Shown here piece by piece: positions 43,961 to 54,331 of a stretch of 64,000 bases of DNA. A program made the translations under genes and the position numbers. Numbering within the stretch: position 1 is the first letter of the stretch; each line of letters starts with the position of its first letter. The stretch is from Pectinatus brassicae (GTDB taxonomy: Bacteria; Bacillota; Negativicutes; Selenomonadales; Selenomonadaceae). The notes under the pieces are model-generated. The model saw nothing but the letters and a program-made list of their open reading frames with translations, had not been told where the DNA came from and ran no database searches. The stretch covers positions 37,209-101,208 of the forward strand of contig NZ_JACHFH010000005.1 of assembly GCF_014201835.1 (NCBI RefSeq), written 5' to 3'.

Positions 43961-44983
43961 ATGAAAAAAATAATGATTTTGGCAATGATTTTTTGCATGC
44001 TGACAATAACAGCATGCGCACAAAAAAGAACGGGGGAAAAAGTAAATTTGGTATGGCAGCCAACATTTACCAATGAGGATAATTTAGCAACCCAGCCGAA
44101 ATTGGTTGGGGTAAATGTAGTTTCACCCTGTTGGCTGACGATAAAAAGCAAGGATGGAATGATTCAGGAAAGTATAGACAAGGATTATATAGAAGAATGC
44201 CAAGGTAAGGGCTATAAGGTATGGCCTTTAATTACTAATAATTTTGATCGTGAGCTGACACATGCTTTTTTGCATAATGAAGCTGCCCGTAAATATATTA
44301 TAGAACAACTTATATTATATGCGCAAAAAAATAAATTTGACGGCTATAATTTTGATTTTGAAAATATTTATGCCCAAGATAAGGATGCTTTAACATCTTT
44401 TATAAAAGAATTGTCAGATGCGCTGCATAAAGAAAAACTGACGTTATCAATGGATGTTACAGTACCGTCTAATGATGCTAATTGGTCAAAAGGCTATAAT
44501 CGTGGTGAATTAGCTAAATATCTCGATTATATTGTCCTCATGGCTTATGATGAACATGGCCGTTTGTCAAAAAAAAGCGGTTCGGTGGCATCAATTGGCT
44601 GGGTGGAGCAGGGAATAAAAAATACGTTGGCAGAAGGTGTACCTAATAATAAATTAGTATTAGGCGTTCCCCTATATATGCGTATTTGGTCAGAACATAA
44701 TAATATTGTTGAAGCAAAAACATTGAGTATGCCAAAGGCTCAGCAAATATTGCAGGAAAAATATATCAAGCCGCAATGGCAGGAGCAAGATGGACAATTT
44801 TATTTTGAATATCGTGATATGGATTTAATAAAAAAGCGGGTATGGCAGGAAGATGCCGCTTCGCTAAAATTAAAAGCAGATTTGATTAATAAATATAATT
44901 TAGCAGGGATTGCCAGCTGGCGCAAGGGATTTGAAACACCTGATATATGGAAAACCTTGGATTCAGTAGTAAATAAGCGTTAA
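43961..44983 (+). CDS. GH18-type glycosidase-like lipoprotein
   Basis: 340 residues with a lipoprotein signal (MKKIMILAMIFCMLTITAC; Cys at about 19). The barrel shows LITNNFDRE, the GH18 catalytic segment FDGYNFDFENI (about 128-138, ending in the acid Glu) and YIVLMAYDEHG, as in YaaH/CFLE-type peptidoglycan or chitin-like hydrolases. It probably acts on the cell wall in the periplasm. ATG 43961 is chosen because it gives a clean signal peptide; an in-frame ATG 12 bases upstream is possible. Confidence 0.85.
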   Translation: MKKIMILAMIFCMLTITACAQKRTGEKVNLVWQPTFTNEDNLATQPKLVGVNVVSPCWLTIKSKDGMIQESIDKDYIEECQGKGYKVWPLITNNFDRELTHAFLHNEAARKYIIEQLILYAQKNKFDGYNFDFENIYAQDKDALTSFIKELSDALHKEKLTLSMDVTVPSNDANWSKGYNRGELAKYLDYIVLMAYDEHGRLSKKSGSVASIGWVEQGIKNTLAEGVPNNKLVLGVPLYMRIWSEHNNIVEAKTLSMPKAQQILQEKYIKPQWQEQDGQFYFEYRDMDLIKKRVWQEDAASLKLKADLINKYNLAGIASWRKGFETPDIWKTLDSVVNKR

Positions 44984-45044
44984 TAAGAAGTATATTACAT
45001 TAAAAAGGTAATTAATTACTAATAAAAACAATTAGTATAAATTC

Positions 45045-45073
45045 TTGCATTTATTGTAGATTTCTTTTATAAT
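45045..45073 (+). promoter_or_regulatory. Promoter of the polyamine operon
   Basis: TTGCAT (45045-45050), 17 bp, TATAAT (45068-45073). Start near 45080, so the transcript has a leader of about 375 nt. The bases 44984-45044 show only AT-rich sequence. Confidence 0.75.
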
Positions 45074-45079
45074 AAAGCT

Positions 45080-45440
45080 AATTGAGAAATTAAAATGTAT
45101 CATAAAGAGTCCAGTGTTAGCAGAAATTGTTTTCGGCTTTATTATAAAGCAAAACACAATGGACAGTGATGAACATCATCACTTTATTGATTGTTGATTT
45201 ATTGATGGTTAATATTAAGGCATTAATAAATAAAACCTAGATTTAAAAATTTAATCAAGGTTCATTTTATAAGAGAATTTTGCGCATATGCGTGTTACTT
45301 GTGAAATGGTCAATATGAGTATTAAAAGTAATTTTCTGCTATATAGACTCTGGCTTATATAAGGATATCAATGACGATATTTCTAAAACTCAGGTAAACG
45401 GATGCAGTGCGCGCAGTTTATCTGAGTTTTATTTTGTAGA
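45080..45440 (+). promoter_or_regulatory. Long structured leader with attenuator upstream of speD
   Basis: Hairpins seen: GTCCAGTGTT (45109-45118) with AACACAATGGAC (45153-45164) enclosing GGCTTTA/TAAAGC; AGTGATG/CATCACT (45165-45183). Last comes a 15-bp stem AAAACTCAGGTAAAC (45385-45399) with GTTTATCTGAGTTTT (45416-45430) followed by ATTTTG, an intrinsic terminator ending 20 bases before the TTG start of speD. A promoter, folded leader and terminator in front of biosynthetic genes is the layout of a riboswitch or attenuator. It does not match SAM or other classes I know by eye. Ligand unknown. Confidence 0.6.
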
Positions 45441-45455
45441 AAAGAGGTCGTTGTA

Positions 45456-46247
45456 TTGAAGGAAAAGTTAAAATTATACGGCTTTAACAATCTTACCAAG
45501 GCACTTAGTTTTAATATTTATGATGTGTGCTATGCTAAGACGCCCCGTGAACAGCGAGATTACGTAAAATATATTGGTGAGCAGTACAATTCAGAACGCT
45601 TGACAAAGATATTGACGAATGTTACGGAAATGATTGATGCCAAAGTTTTGCATATTGCTAAACAGGATTATGACCCGCAGGGTGCCAGTGTAACCATGCT
45701 CATTGCCAATAAGAATATGTCAAAGGAAGCTTATGTTGATACGGAAGATGAAATGGTCAATGGCAGTACGTTTGTGGCACATTTGGACAAAAGCCATGTA
45801 ACAGTGCATACTTATCCGGAATACCATCCTGACAATTGTATTGCGACATTTCGTGTTGATATAGATGTATCTACCTGCGGGGAAATTACACCGCTTAATA
45901 CGCTAAATTACCTGATTGGTAATTTTGATTCCGATATAATTACTATGGATTACCGGGTGCGGGGCTTTACTCGTGATGTCAGCGGCAAGAAATTGTTTAT
46001 GGATCATGCTTTGACATCAATTCAGGATTTTATTGATCCAAAGACATTGGAAGATTATGATGCTATTGATATAAATATATACCAGGCTAATCTTTTTCAT
46101 ACAAAAATGCTCATTAAAGAATGTGATCTAAGTAATTATCTGTTTAATACGGATATTTATGAAATACCACCCAAGACACGTTTGTCAATAATGAATAGTC
46201 TAAGACGTGAAATGATAGAGATTTTTAGTGGTACAAATGTATTTTAA
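45456..46247 (+). CDS. speD: S-adenosylmethionine decarboxylase proenzyme (E. coli type)
   Basis: 263 residues, the same length and class as the E. coli enzyme rather than the short Bacillus form. It self-cleaves at the Lys-Ser bond in HLDKSHVTVHTYPE (about 110-123) to form the pyruvoyl cofactor, and makes decarboxylated SAM, the aminopropyl donor for spermidine. LKLYGFNNLTKALSFNIYD at the start and DYRVRGFTRD are family signatures. TTG start behind AAGAGG. First gene of speD-speA-speE-speB. Confidence 0.95.
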   Translation: MKEKLKLYGFNNLTKALSFNIYDVCYAKTPREQRDYVKYIGEQYNSERLTKILTNVTEMIDAKVLHIAKQDYDPQGASVTMLIANKNMSKEAYVDTEDEMVNGSTFVAHLDKSHVTVHTYPEYHPDNCIATFRVDIDVSTCGEITPLNTLNYLIGNFDSDIITMDYRVRGFTRDVSGKKLFMDHALTSIQDFIDPKTLEDYDAIDINIYQANLFHTKMLIKECDLSNYLFNTDIYEIPPKTRLSIMNSLRREMIEIFSGTNVF

Positions 46248-46273
46248 AAAAATCAAGGGGGAATACTAAAACA

Positions 46274-47725
46274 TTGAAACAGCCTACACAAGAAAATGCA
46301 CCTATTTTGGAAGCCTTGGAACGATTAAAGCAAATGCGTATTGTTCCCTTTGATGTACCAGGACATAAACGCGGTCGCGGCAATAAAGTATTGACAGATT
46401 TTTTAGGCGAAAAATGTATGTCGGTTGATGTAAATTCGATGAAACCACTGGATAATCTTTGCCATCCGGTATCAGTGATAAAAGATGCGGAAAATCTGGC
46501 AGCTGAAGCCTTCGGTGCAGCTCACGCTTTTTTCATGGTTGGCGGTACAACTTCATCGGTACAGGCTATGGTGTTTACCGCCTGTAAACGCGGTGATAAG
46601 ATAATTTTGCCGCGCAATGTACATCGCAGTGTTATAAATGCGATGATTTTATGCGGGGCTGTACCTGTATATATAAACCCGCAGATGGATAAAATGCTGG
46701 GCATCCCATTAGGCATGAGTATCAACGATGTAAAAAAAGCTATACGGGAAAATCCGGATGCCAAGGCAGTACTGGTAAATAACCCGACTTATTATGGGAT
46801 ATGTTCCAATATTAAAGAAATAGTTAAACTGGCACATGCTAATAATATGCTGTTGTTAGCTGATGAAGCGCATGGCACGCATTTCTATTTTAGCGATCGT
46901 CTGCCGATAGCAGCAATGCATGCCGGTGCTGATATGGCAGCTGTGAGTCTGCATAAATCAGGTGGTTCGTTGACGCAAAGCTCGATGTTGTTCATAAGTG
47001 ATAAAATATCTGAAGGTTATGCTAGGCAGATAATAAATCTTACCCAGACTACCAGTGGGTCATATCTGCTGATGTCCAGCCTTGATGTATCCAGGCGTAA
47101 TCTGGCATTGAACGGCAAAAAAATAATCGATGATGTAATAAATATGGTGGAATATGCCCGTGGCGAAATCAATAATATTGGCGATTATTATGCCTATTCC
47201 CGTGAAAAAGTAAATAATGACTCCATATATGATTTTGATATAACTAAGCTGTCTGTCTATACGCGCTCAATTGGACTGGCCGGAATTGAAGTCTATGATA
47301 TTTTGCGTGATGAATACGATATTCAGACTGAGTTTGGTGATTTAGCCAATTTACTGGCTTATGTTTCCGTGGGTGACAGACCACGCGATATTGAACGGCT
47401 TGTCAGTGCCTTGGCAGAAATACGTCGTATTTATAAAAAAGATTCTAGCGGTATGCTCGAGGCCGAATACATAAGCCCTAAGGTTATGCTGCCCCCTCAG
47501 GAAGCTTTTTATACCAATAAAGAAGACGCTGTTTTGCTGGATAAAGCAGTGGGACGTGTCTGCACAGAATTTGTTATGTGCTATCCGCCGGGAATACCAA
47601 TTCTGGCACCAGGAGAGCTGGTAACAGAAGAAATATTAGAATATATACATTATGCCAAGGATAAGGGCTGTCAAATGACGGGGCCGGAGGATATGGATTT
47701 GCAGTATCTTAATGTTATGGGATAA
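46274..47725 (+). CDS. speA: Orn/Lys/Arg decarboxylase family, probably arginine decarboxylase
   Basis: 483-residue fold-type I PLP enzyme of the size of Bacillus SpeA. DVPGHKRGRG near the start, ADEAHGTHFYF and the PLP-lysine segment SLHKSGGSLTQSS (about 231-243) are clear. The agmatinase gene downstream argues that it decarboxylates arginine to agmatine; lysine or ornithine activity cannot be excluded. TTG start with AAGGGGG 12 bases upstream. Confidence 0.88.
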   Translation: MKQPTQENAPILEALERLKQMRIVPFDVPGHKRGRGNKVLTDFLGEKCMSVDVNSMKPLDNLCHPVSVIKDAENLAAEAFGAAHAFFMVGGTTSSVQAMVFTACKRGDKIILPRNVHRSVINAMILCGAVPVYINPQMDKMLGIPLGMSINDVKKAIRENPDAKAVLVNNPTYYGICSNIKEIVKLAHANNMLLLADEAHGTHFYFSDRLPIAAMHAGADMAAVSLHKSGGSLTQSSMLFISDKISEGYARQIINLTQTTSGSYLLMSSLDVSRRNLALNGKKIIDDVINMVEYARGEINNIGDYYAYSREKVNNDSIYDFDITKLSVYTRSIGLAGIEVYDILRDEYDIQTEFGDLANLLAYVSVGDRPRDIERLVSALAEIRRIYKKDSSGMLEAEYISPKVMLPPQEAFYTNKEDAVLLDKAVGRVCTEFVMCYPPGIPILAPGELVTEEILEYIHYAKDKGCQMTGPEDMDLQYLNVMG

Positions 47726-47760
47726 TGTTTTTAGTTGAAAAATGAGATGAGGCGACATAG

Positions 47761-48612
47761 ATGGAATTATGGTTTACTGAAAAGCATACGCCGCATGTAA
47801 ACTTTTCTATAAAAGTAGATAAGCAGCTTTATTCTGGTCAAAGTGAATTTCAGCGAATTGATGTATTTGAATCGCGTGAATTTGGGCGTATTTTGGCATT
47901 AGATGGTTATTTAATGCTGACTGAAAAAGACGAATTTATTTATCATGAAATGATTACGCATGTGCCAATGGCAGTAATACCTGATGCTAAAAAAATATTG
48001 ATAATTGGCGGCGGTGATGGTGGTACAGCCAGAGAAATACTTCGTTATAAATCCGTTGAATCAATAGATTTGGTAGATATTGATGAGGAAGTGGCAGAGG
48101 TTTGTAAAAAATATATACCGCAGACAGCAGACAGCCTTAATGATCCGCGGGTAAATTGTTATTTTGAAGATGGATTAAAATATATACGTCATCATGAAAA
48201 TGAATATGATTTAATAATTGTTGATTCCACTGATCCGTTTGGCCCAGGTGAAGGATTATTTACCAAGGAATTTTACGGTAACTGTTTTAAGGCCTTAAAA
48301 GAAACAGGTATAATGGTAAATCAGCATGAAAGCCCGTTTTATCCGGCAGATGCTTATGCAATGCAAAGAGCGCATAAACGTATTTTTGATTCGTTCCCAA
48401 TAAGCCGTATCTATCAGGCGCATATTCCAACTTATCCTTCCGGTCATTGGTTATTTGGTTTTGCATCTAAAATACATCACCCGATACTTGGTGCCAATTG
48501 GAAAAAATGGAAAGCACTTAATATAAAAACGCGTTATTATAATCCTAAATTGCATGTTGGTTCATTTGCCCTACCTAATTATGTGGAGGAAATTGTCCGT
48601 GAAGTTGAATAG
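47761..48612 (+). CDS. speE: Spermidine synthase
   Basis: 283-residue aminopropyltransferase that joins decarboxylated SAM and putrescine. IGGGDGGTAREILRY (about 82-96) forms the SAM-binding loop, and DSTDPFGPGEGLF carries the catalytic Asp. Ends within the start of speB. Confidence 0.95.
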   Translation: MELWFTEKHTPHVNFSIKVDKQLYSGQSEFQRIDVFESREFGRILALDGYLMLTEKDEFIYHEMITHVPMAVIPDAKKILIIGGGDGGTAREILRYKSVESIDLVDIDEEVAEVCKKYIPQTADSLNDPRVNCYFEDGLKYIRHHENEYDLIIVDSTDPFGPGEGLFTKEFYGNCFKALKETGIMVNQHESPFYPADAYAMQRAHKRIFDSFPISRIYQAHIPTYPSGHWLFGFASKIHHPILGANWKKWKALNIKTRYYNPKLHVGSFALPNYVEEIVREVE

Positions 48613-49459
48613 AAATATTGAAACCTTTTTGGGCTGTGAAAAAGAATACGCCGAATCAGATATAGTAATATTTGGGGCGCCGTTCGATTCAACGGCTTCA
48701 TATCGTCCGGGAACAAGATTTGCCGCTAAAACAATGCGCGGTGAATCATATAACATGGAAACATATAGTCCGTATCTTGATAAAGATTTGGAAGATGACA
48801 CAGCTGTTTTTGATGGCGGCGAATTAGAATTATCGTTGGGCAATACACAAAAAACACTTGATACAATATATAATTTTACAAAAGACATTTTATCTGATAA
48901 TAAACTGCCATTTATGATTGGTGGGGAGCATCTTGTTACGTTGGGGAGTTTTAAGGCTGTTGCTGAAAAATATCCCGATGTGCATATAATTCATTTTGAT
49001 GCGCATGCCGATTTGCGTGCTGAATTTTTGGGAACACCGTTGTCCCATGCAACTGTGCTGCATCGCTGCTATGATATTGTCGGCAATGACCGTATTTATC
49101 AGTTTGGCATTAGAAGCGGTGAAAAAGCCGAGATGATTTGGGGTAAAGATAAAGTATTTACCCATAAATTCGACTTTGAGGGATTAGACGAAGTAATCGC
49201 GAAATTAGCCGATAAGCCAATATATTTTACCGTGGACCTTGATGTGCTTGATCCGGCAGTATTTCCGGGTACAGGTACACCGGAGGCCGGCGGTGTATCC
49301 TTTAATGAACTGCGTATTGCTATGCAGAAAGTTGCCAAGCTTAATATTGTAGGTACTGATATGGTGGAACTAAGTCCGCCATGCGACTTAAGTGGCATGT
49401 CAACGACAGTAGCATTGAAATTAATGCGGGAATATCTGCTTTCATTATCAAATAAATAA
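48599..49459 (+). CDS. speB: Agmatinase
   Basis: Mn-dependent ureohydrolase, agmatine to putrescine and urea, 286 residues. Metal-binding motifs: GGEHLVTLG, HFDAHADLR and FTVDLDVLDPAVFPGTGTPE. I start at GTG 48599, which follows GGAGG by 9 bases and overlaps the speE end by 14 bases. It closes the route arginine, agmatine, putrescine, spermidine within one operon. Confidence 0.92.
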   Translation: MKLNRNIETFLGCEKEYAESDIVIFGAPFDSTASYRPGTRFAAKTMRGESYNMETYSPYLDKDLEDDTAVFDGGELELSLGNTQKTLDTIYNFTKDILSDNKLPFMIGGEHLVTLGSFKAVAEKYPDVHIIHFDAHADLRAEFLGTPLSHATVLHRCYDIVGNDRIYQFGIRSGEKAEMIWGKDKVFTHKFDFEGLDEVIAKLADKPIYFTVDLDVLDPAVFPGTGTPEAGGVSFNELRIAMQKVAKLNIVGTDMVELSPPCDLSGMSTTVALKLMREYLLSLSNK

Positions 49460-49482
49460 GTTATATAAAAATTTTAAATAAA

Positions 49483-49530
49483 AAAAGCCTTCTGTTGTAG
49501 GATGAAAATTACAATAGGAGGCTTTTTTCT
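49483..49530. terminator. Bidirectional terminator after speB
   Basis: AAAAAGCCT...TTGTA pairs with TACAA...AGGCTTTTT around a short loop; serves speB and the converging PTS gene. Confidence 0.85.
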
Positions 49531-49564
49531 GCATTGAAATAGAATACTTAAGTAATTAAAGGAT

Positions 49565-50008
49565 TTAAATTTCAGTTAAATATGTCAGAAGTTCTTCTGC
49601 GCTTTGAGAATTAATCAGCTGATTGCGAAAAACAGGATTAATTAATTTTCGTGATAATTTGGCTAATATTTGTAAGTGCATATCATTAGCATCGTTTGGA
49701 ACCGCTATCATAAAAATAATTTTAACTGGAGTGTTATCAGCACTTTCAAAATCAACACCTGCTGGCGAAACAGCAATAGCAACAGCAGCCTGATTAACAG
49801 CATCACTTTTAGCATGTGGTATAGCAATACCAAAACCAATTCCAGTGGTTGATTCTAATTCGCGCTTTAAAATAGCTGTTTTATATTGTTCTTTGTCATT
49901 TAGTATGTTGTTATTATTTAACAGATCGACAATTTCATTAATGGCTGAAGTTTTATTGTGTGCCTGTAAATTAAGTGTAATATTATTAGCAGTAAATATT
50001 TGATTCAT
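49565..50008 (-). CDS. PTS fructose-family IIA protein
   Basis: 147-residue EIIA of the fructose/mannitol family. The phosphorylated His lies in IPHAKSDAV (about 67-75). It passes phosphate from HPr to the IIB domain of the next upstream gene. Last gene of the minus-strand operon aldolase - 1-phosphofructokinase - IIBC - IIA. Confidence 0.9.
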   Translation of the reverse strand: MNQIFTANNITLNLQAHNKTSAINEIVDLLNNNNILNDKEQYKTAILKRELESTTGIGFGIAIPHAKSDAVNQAAVAIAVSPAGVDFESADNTPVKIIFMIAVPNDANDMHLQILAKLSRKLINPVFRNQLINSQSAEELLTYLTEI

Positions 50009-50022
50009 TTATAGACCTCCTA

Positions 50023-51405
50023 TTATAAGGGTTTTCTTCTGGTTAAGCCATAGATAATGGCACCGACAATTGAGCCTGTCAAAATACAGGCAACCCATGT
50101 AAGTGGTTTGTCCACTAGAGCCAATATTAAAAATCCACCATGCGGTGCGGGGACCTGCACTTTCATCATATATGTAAGTACTGCAGAAATTGAGGATGAA
50201 AGCATTAGTATTGGTAATACTTTTAATGGGGATTTTGCCGCGAAGGGAATAGCACCTTCGGTAATATGGGTACAGCCTAAAATGTAATTTACAAAACCAG
50301 CAGCACGTTCATCTTTAGTGAATTTATTAGGGAAGATAGTAGCAGCTATAGCTATTACTAAAGGAGGAGTTATACAGGCAGCAGAAACACCAGCCATAAA
50401 ATAAAAATTACCTTCACCAAGTAATAATGTACCTGTAACGTAAGCAGCCTTATTTACTGGACCACCCATATCAAATGCACTCATGCAGCCAATAACAATA
50501 CCTAAAAAGATTGGATTGGAATTTTGTAAATTTGCTAAAAAATCCATCATAAATTTATTTATAGCAGATACAGGACTTCCCAAAAGAGTCATAATTATTC
50601 CGATTACAGCAACTGTAACTAAGGGAATAAGAAAGATAGATTTTAAGCCTTCAAATTGTTTGGGCAGGCCAGACAGTATTTTTACCATCCATTTGGCAAA
50701 ATAGCCGGCCATAAATCCGCCTAGTATTCCTCCGATAAAGCCAGATCCAGTCGATAAAGCGATAGTTCCGGCAACAAAGCCGGCAACAAGCCCCGGTCGA
50801 TTAGCAATCGAGTTAGCAATATATGCAGTTAAAATGGGAACCATTAAACCCATAGAGGCACCACCGACAGCTTTAAACATTGCGGCGGTAGCATTATATT
50901 GTTCAGAATTAGGGTCAAAGGAATAAATCCCCCATAAAAAAGAAATTGCAACTAATACTCCACCCGCGACAACAAAGGGAATCATATTGGATACGCCGGC
51001 CATAAGATGCTTATAAATTTCGTGACCAATCGATGGTTTTCCATTAAAATTATCATCTGATATTTCAAGAAAGCCTTTTTCTTGTCCACCGCGAATGGGA
51101 ACAGTACCGGAAATAGCCTTTTTTATTAAGGCATCAGCTTTAGAGATACCATCAGCAACAGGTACTTCAATGACAGGTTTACCGTTGAATCTGTCCATAT
51201 CAACATTTTTATCACAGGCAACTATTATACAGTCAGCTTCAGCAATATCTTTGGCTGTGAGTTCATTTTCAACACCAACAGCACCATTGGTTTCTACTTT
51301 GATTTGTGCATTATTAGCGGCGGCAGCCTGCTGTAATGCCTCAGCAGCCATAAAAGTATGGGCGATGCCTGTAGGACAGCCTGTAACACCTAATAATTTA
51401 TTCAT
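50023..51405 (-). CDS. PTS fructose-type IIBC permease
   Basis: 460 residues. The IIB domain (about 1-100) has the phosphocysteine loop VTGCPTGIAHTFMAAE near its start; the IIC domain (about 130-460) has some nine or ten hydrophobic segments. It imports and phosphorylates a ketose, probably fructose to fructose 1-phosphate given the neighbouring kinase. The ATG overlaps the kinase gene's end (ATGA). Confidence 0.9.
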   Translation of the reverse strand: MNKLLGVTGCPTGIAHTFMAAEALQQAAAANNAQIKVETNGAVGVENELTAKDIAEADCIIVACDKNVDMDRFNGKPVIEVPVADGISKADALIKKAISGTVPIRGGQEKGFLEISDDNFNGKPSIGHEIYKHLMAGVSNMIPFVVAGGVLVAISFLWGIYSFDPNSEQYNATAAMFKAVGGASMGLMVPILTAYIANSIANRPGLVAGFVAGTIALSTGSGFIGGILGGFMAGYFAKWMVKILSGLPKQFEGLKSIFLIPLVTVAVIGIIMTLLGSPVSAINKFMMDFLANLQNSNPIFLGIVIGCMSAFDMGGPVNKAAYVTGTLLLGEGNFYFMAGVSAACITPPLVIAIAATIFPNKFTKDERAAGFVNYILGCTHITEGAIPFAAKSPLKVLPILMLSSSISAVLTYMMKVQVPAPHGGFLILALVDKPLTWVACILTGSIVGAIIYGLTRRKPL

Positions 51406-52331
51406 ATTGTTATAAGTCCTTTCTTTATAACGTTAATATTTTTACTATAGATTGCCACTTTATCTAAAGTTCCGATAGCATTGCTTTCGGCGACATTAGC
51501 CCCTGTAGCGGCAGACTTTTTTAAAGCATTTTCTATATTTTTACCATATAAAAATTCACTTAGGAAAGCAGCTAGAGCTGAATCTCCAGCACAAGCTGAG
51601 CTGAGCAGTTTTATTTTTTGTGTACTTGAAAAATAAACAGTAGTACCATCTGTAAAATAAGCACCTTTTTCGCCGAGAGTAAGCAGTATGTTTTGGGCGC
51701 CAGCTTGTACTAATTTGTTCAAAACTATGATTGCCGTTTCATCAGAAGTTATATCATAATTAAAGATTGTTTTTATTTCGTCATCATTAGGTTTTATTAA
51801 AAATGGTTTGTATTTTAGCAAATCCTTTAATTTAGGGGAACTTATATCTAAAATTAATTTTATGTTTTTTTGGCTGCATATGTTAGCAATTTTGTCGTAA
51901 AAATTTTCCTCGATGCCTAGGGGCAGGCTGCCACTAATTGATAAATATTCACAGTCTGTAAGATTTTGTAAATTTTGCAATAATTTTTTTTGCTTGTTCT
52001 GGGAAACAAAAGCGCCTTTATTGACAAATTTATATTCGTCTGCACCATCATTTAAAAATATATTAATTCTTGTTATATCATCAACCCAGACAGGGGAGAC
52101 CAATATATTAGATTTTTTTAATTCATCTATAATATATTTTCCGCTGAATCCCCCAAAAAAACCCATGACGACCGAATCACGATTAAAATGTTTTAATACT
52201 AGTGATACATTTACACCCTTGCCATTAGGGGTATAAACTGGATCCCATGTTCGATTTACAAAATTTTTTTTTATATTTTTACCAGTGATATTAAAATCAA
52301 TAGCAGGATTCATGGTTAATGTATAAATCAT
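51402..52331 (-). CDS. fruK: 1-Phosphofructokinase (PfkB family)
   Basis: 309-residue PfkB-family sugar kinase. TLTMNPAIDFNI at the start, PNGKGVNVSLVL (about 36-47), FLIKPNDDEI and the catalytic ACAGDSALAAFL near 250. It would phosphorylate fructose 1-phosphate to the 1,6-bisphosphate used by the adjacent aldolase. Tagatose-6-phosphate is an alternative substrate because that aldolase is of the GatY type. Confidence 0.85.
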   Translation of the reverse strand: MIYTLTMNPAIDFNITGKNIKKNFVNRTWDPVYTPNGKGVNVSLVLKHFNRDSVVMGFFGGFSGKYIIDELKKSNILVSPVWVDDITRINIFLNDGADEYKFVNKGAFVSQNKQKKLLQNLQNLTDCEYLSISGSLPLGIEENFYDKIANICSQKNIKLILDISSPKLKDLLKYKPFLIKPNDDEIKTIFNYDITSDETAIIVLNKLVQAGAQNILLTLGEKGAYFTDGTTVYFSSTQKIKLLSSACAGDSALAAFLSEFLYGKNIENALKKSAATGANVAESNAIGTLDKVAIYSKNINVIKKGLITI

Positions 52332-52347
52332 TTGTTAACTCCCTGCG

Positions 52348-53226
<879 letters not shown>

Positions 53227-53253
53227 TTAATTATTCTCTTCGGAATATATAAT

Positions 53254-53301
53254 GACATAAAATAAAAAGAAAATCTTTTCTAAAATTACTGAAAAGATTT
53301 T
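53254..53301 (-). terminator. Terminator of the RpiR-type regulator gene
   Basis: GAAAATCTTTTC/GAAAAGATTTTC perfect 12-bp inverted repeat, followed on the minus strand by TTTTTATTTTATG. Confidence 0.8.
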
Positions 53302-53325
53302 CAAATAGATAAATTATATAATTTT

Positions 53326-54081
53326 TTAAAGGCATGACTTTTGTTCAACCAAGTAATCGATGATTATGCGTGAAAGGATAAAAAGTGGAATTCTTGAAGT
53401 AACTTCAAATTCTTTAATAGCAATTTTACTGCTTTTGTAAGCAATTAAATAATAGGTAGCGTATTTTAATAAAATACTTCTATCAGAACAGCAGCAGACA
53501 ATTAATTTGGCATTTATATTATCTATATATTTGGCAGCAGTAACTAATTCTTTAGTCTGACCATTAAATGAGAAAATTATAAATAAGTTGTTTTTGTCAG
53601 CATTTTTAGCAATTTGTTCGATTATTTTAGGATCATCAGTGTGAGTTACATTGTAATCGAGTAATTCCAATTTAAAACAAAATTCTTCGGCAACCATTGC
53701 CGTGGGACCACGGGAAAATACATATATTTTAGTGTTTTTATATTCAATAATTGTATTTATAATATCCAATAAATTTTTTATGGAAATACGTTCAATTGTT
53801 TGGGCAGCTTCAATAAGAGATTTGTTCATAATCTCATTAACACTGACGATATTTTTATTTTCATTGGGGCGCATTAAACGATAGCGTAATTCATTGAAAC
53901 CATTTATGCCGCATTTTCTAATGGCGCGTGATACTGTGGCTGGTGAAGTAAAAGTATTAAATGCTATATCAACAATTGACATATTACTAAGCTCGGTATC
54001 ATGTTCATTGATATAATTGATAACTTTTTTTTCAGTAGCAGTTAGCTGATCTAAAATATATTGCTCGGGTTTTATAATCAC
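53326..54081 (-). CDS. RpiR/MurR-family transcriptional regulator
   Basis: 251 residues: N-terminal HTH_6 domain (about 1-75, with FNTFTSPATVSRAIRKCG) and C-terminal SIS sugar-phosphate-binding domain (about 105-240, with YVFSRGPTAMVAEEF). It likely senses a phosphosugar and controls the flanking sugar operons. It sits at the divergence point between the two clusters and has its own terminator. Confidence 0.9.
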   Translation of the reverse strand: MIIKPEQYILDQLTATEKKVINYINEHDTELSNMSIVDIAFNTFTSPATVSRAIRKCGINGFNELRYRLMRPNENKNIVSVNEIMNKSLIEAAQTIERISIKNLLDIINTIIEYKNTKIYVFSRGPTAMVAEEFCFKLELLDYNVTHTDDPKIIEQIAKNADKNNLFIIFSFNGQTKELVTAAKYIDNINAKLIVCCCSDRSILLKYATYYLIAYKSSKIAIKEFEVTSRIPLFILSRIIIDYLVEQKSCL

Positions 54082-54237
54082 TAGAATATCGCTCCTATAT
54101 ATAAATATATTGCCGGTATTTTATGAATTTTATGATGAGACTTAAAGACAATATAGCTATTCTATCATGTTTTTCTATTTAATGAAATTTATAAAACAAT
54201 ATAAAGATAGAAAAGTAGAGAAATCTGCTATTAAAAA

Positions 54238-54294
54238 TTTCCGCAGTATAAGGAAATCCTTGAACTATGGTGGAAAGAGGCTTTTTGCTATACT
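54238..54294 (+). promoter_or_regulatory. Operator and promoter region of gatD
   Basis: TTTCC-N9-GGAAA (54238-54256) is a dyad that recurs upstream of the PRD regulator gene (55442-55460). TGCTATACT (54286-54294) is an extended -10. The rest of 54082-54237 is AT-rich, without other clear sites. Confidence 0.5.
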
Positions 54295-54331
54295 TGAATT
54301 GTAAAAATTATCTGATAAAAGAGGTAAAAAA

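Noticed and set aside
45080..45440. SAM riboswitch upstream of speD.
   Set aside because: None of the conserved SAM-I, SAM-II or SAM-III core sequences is recognisable.
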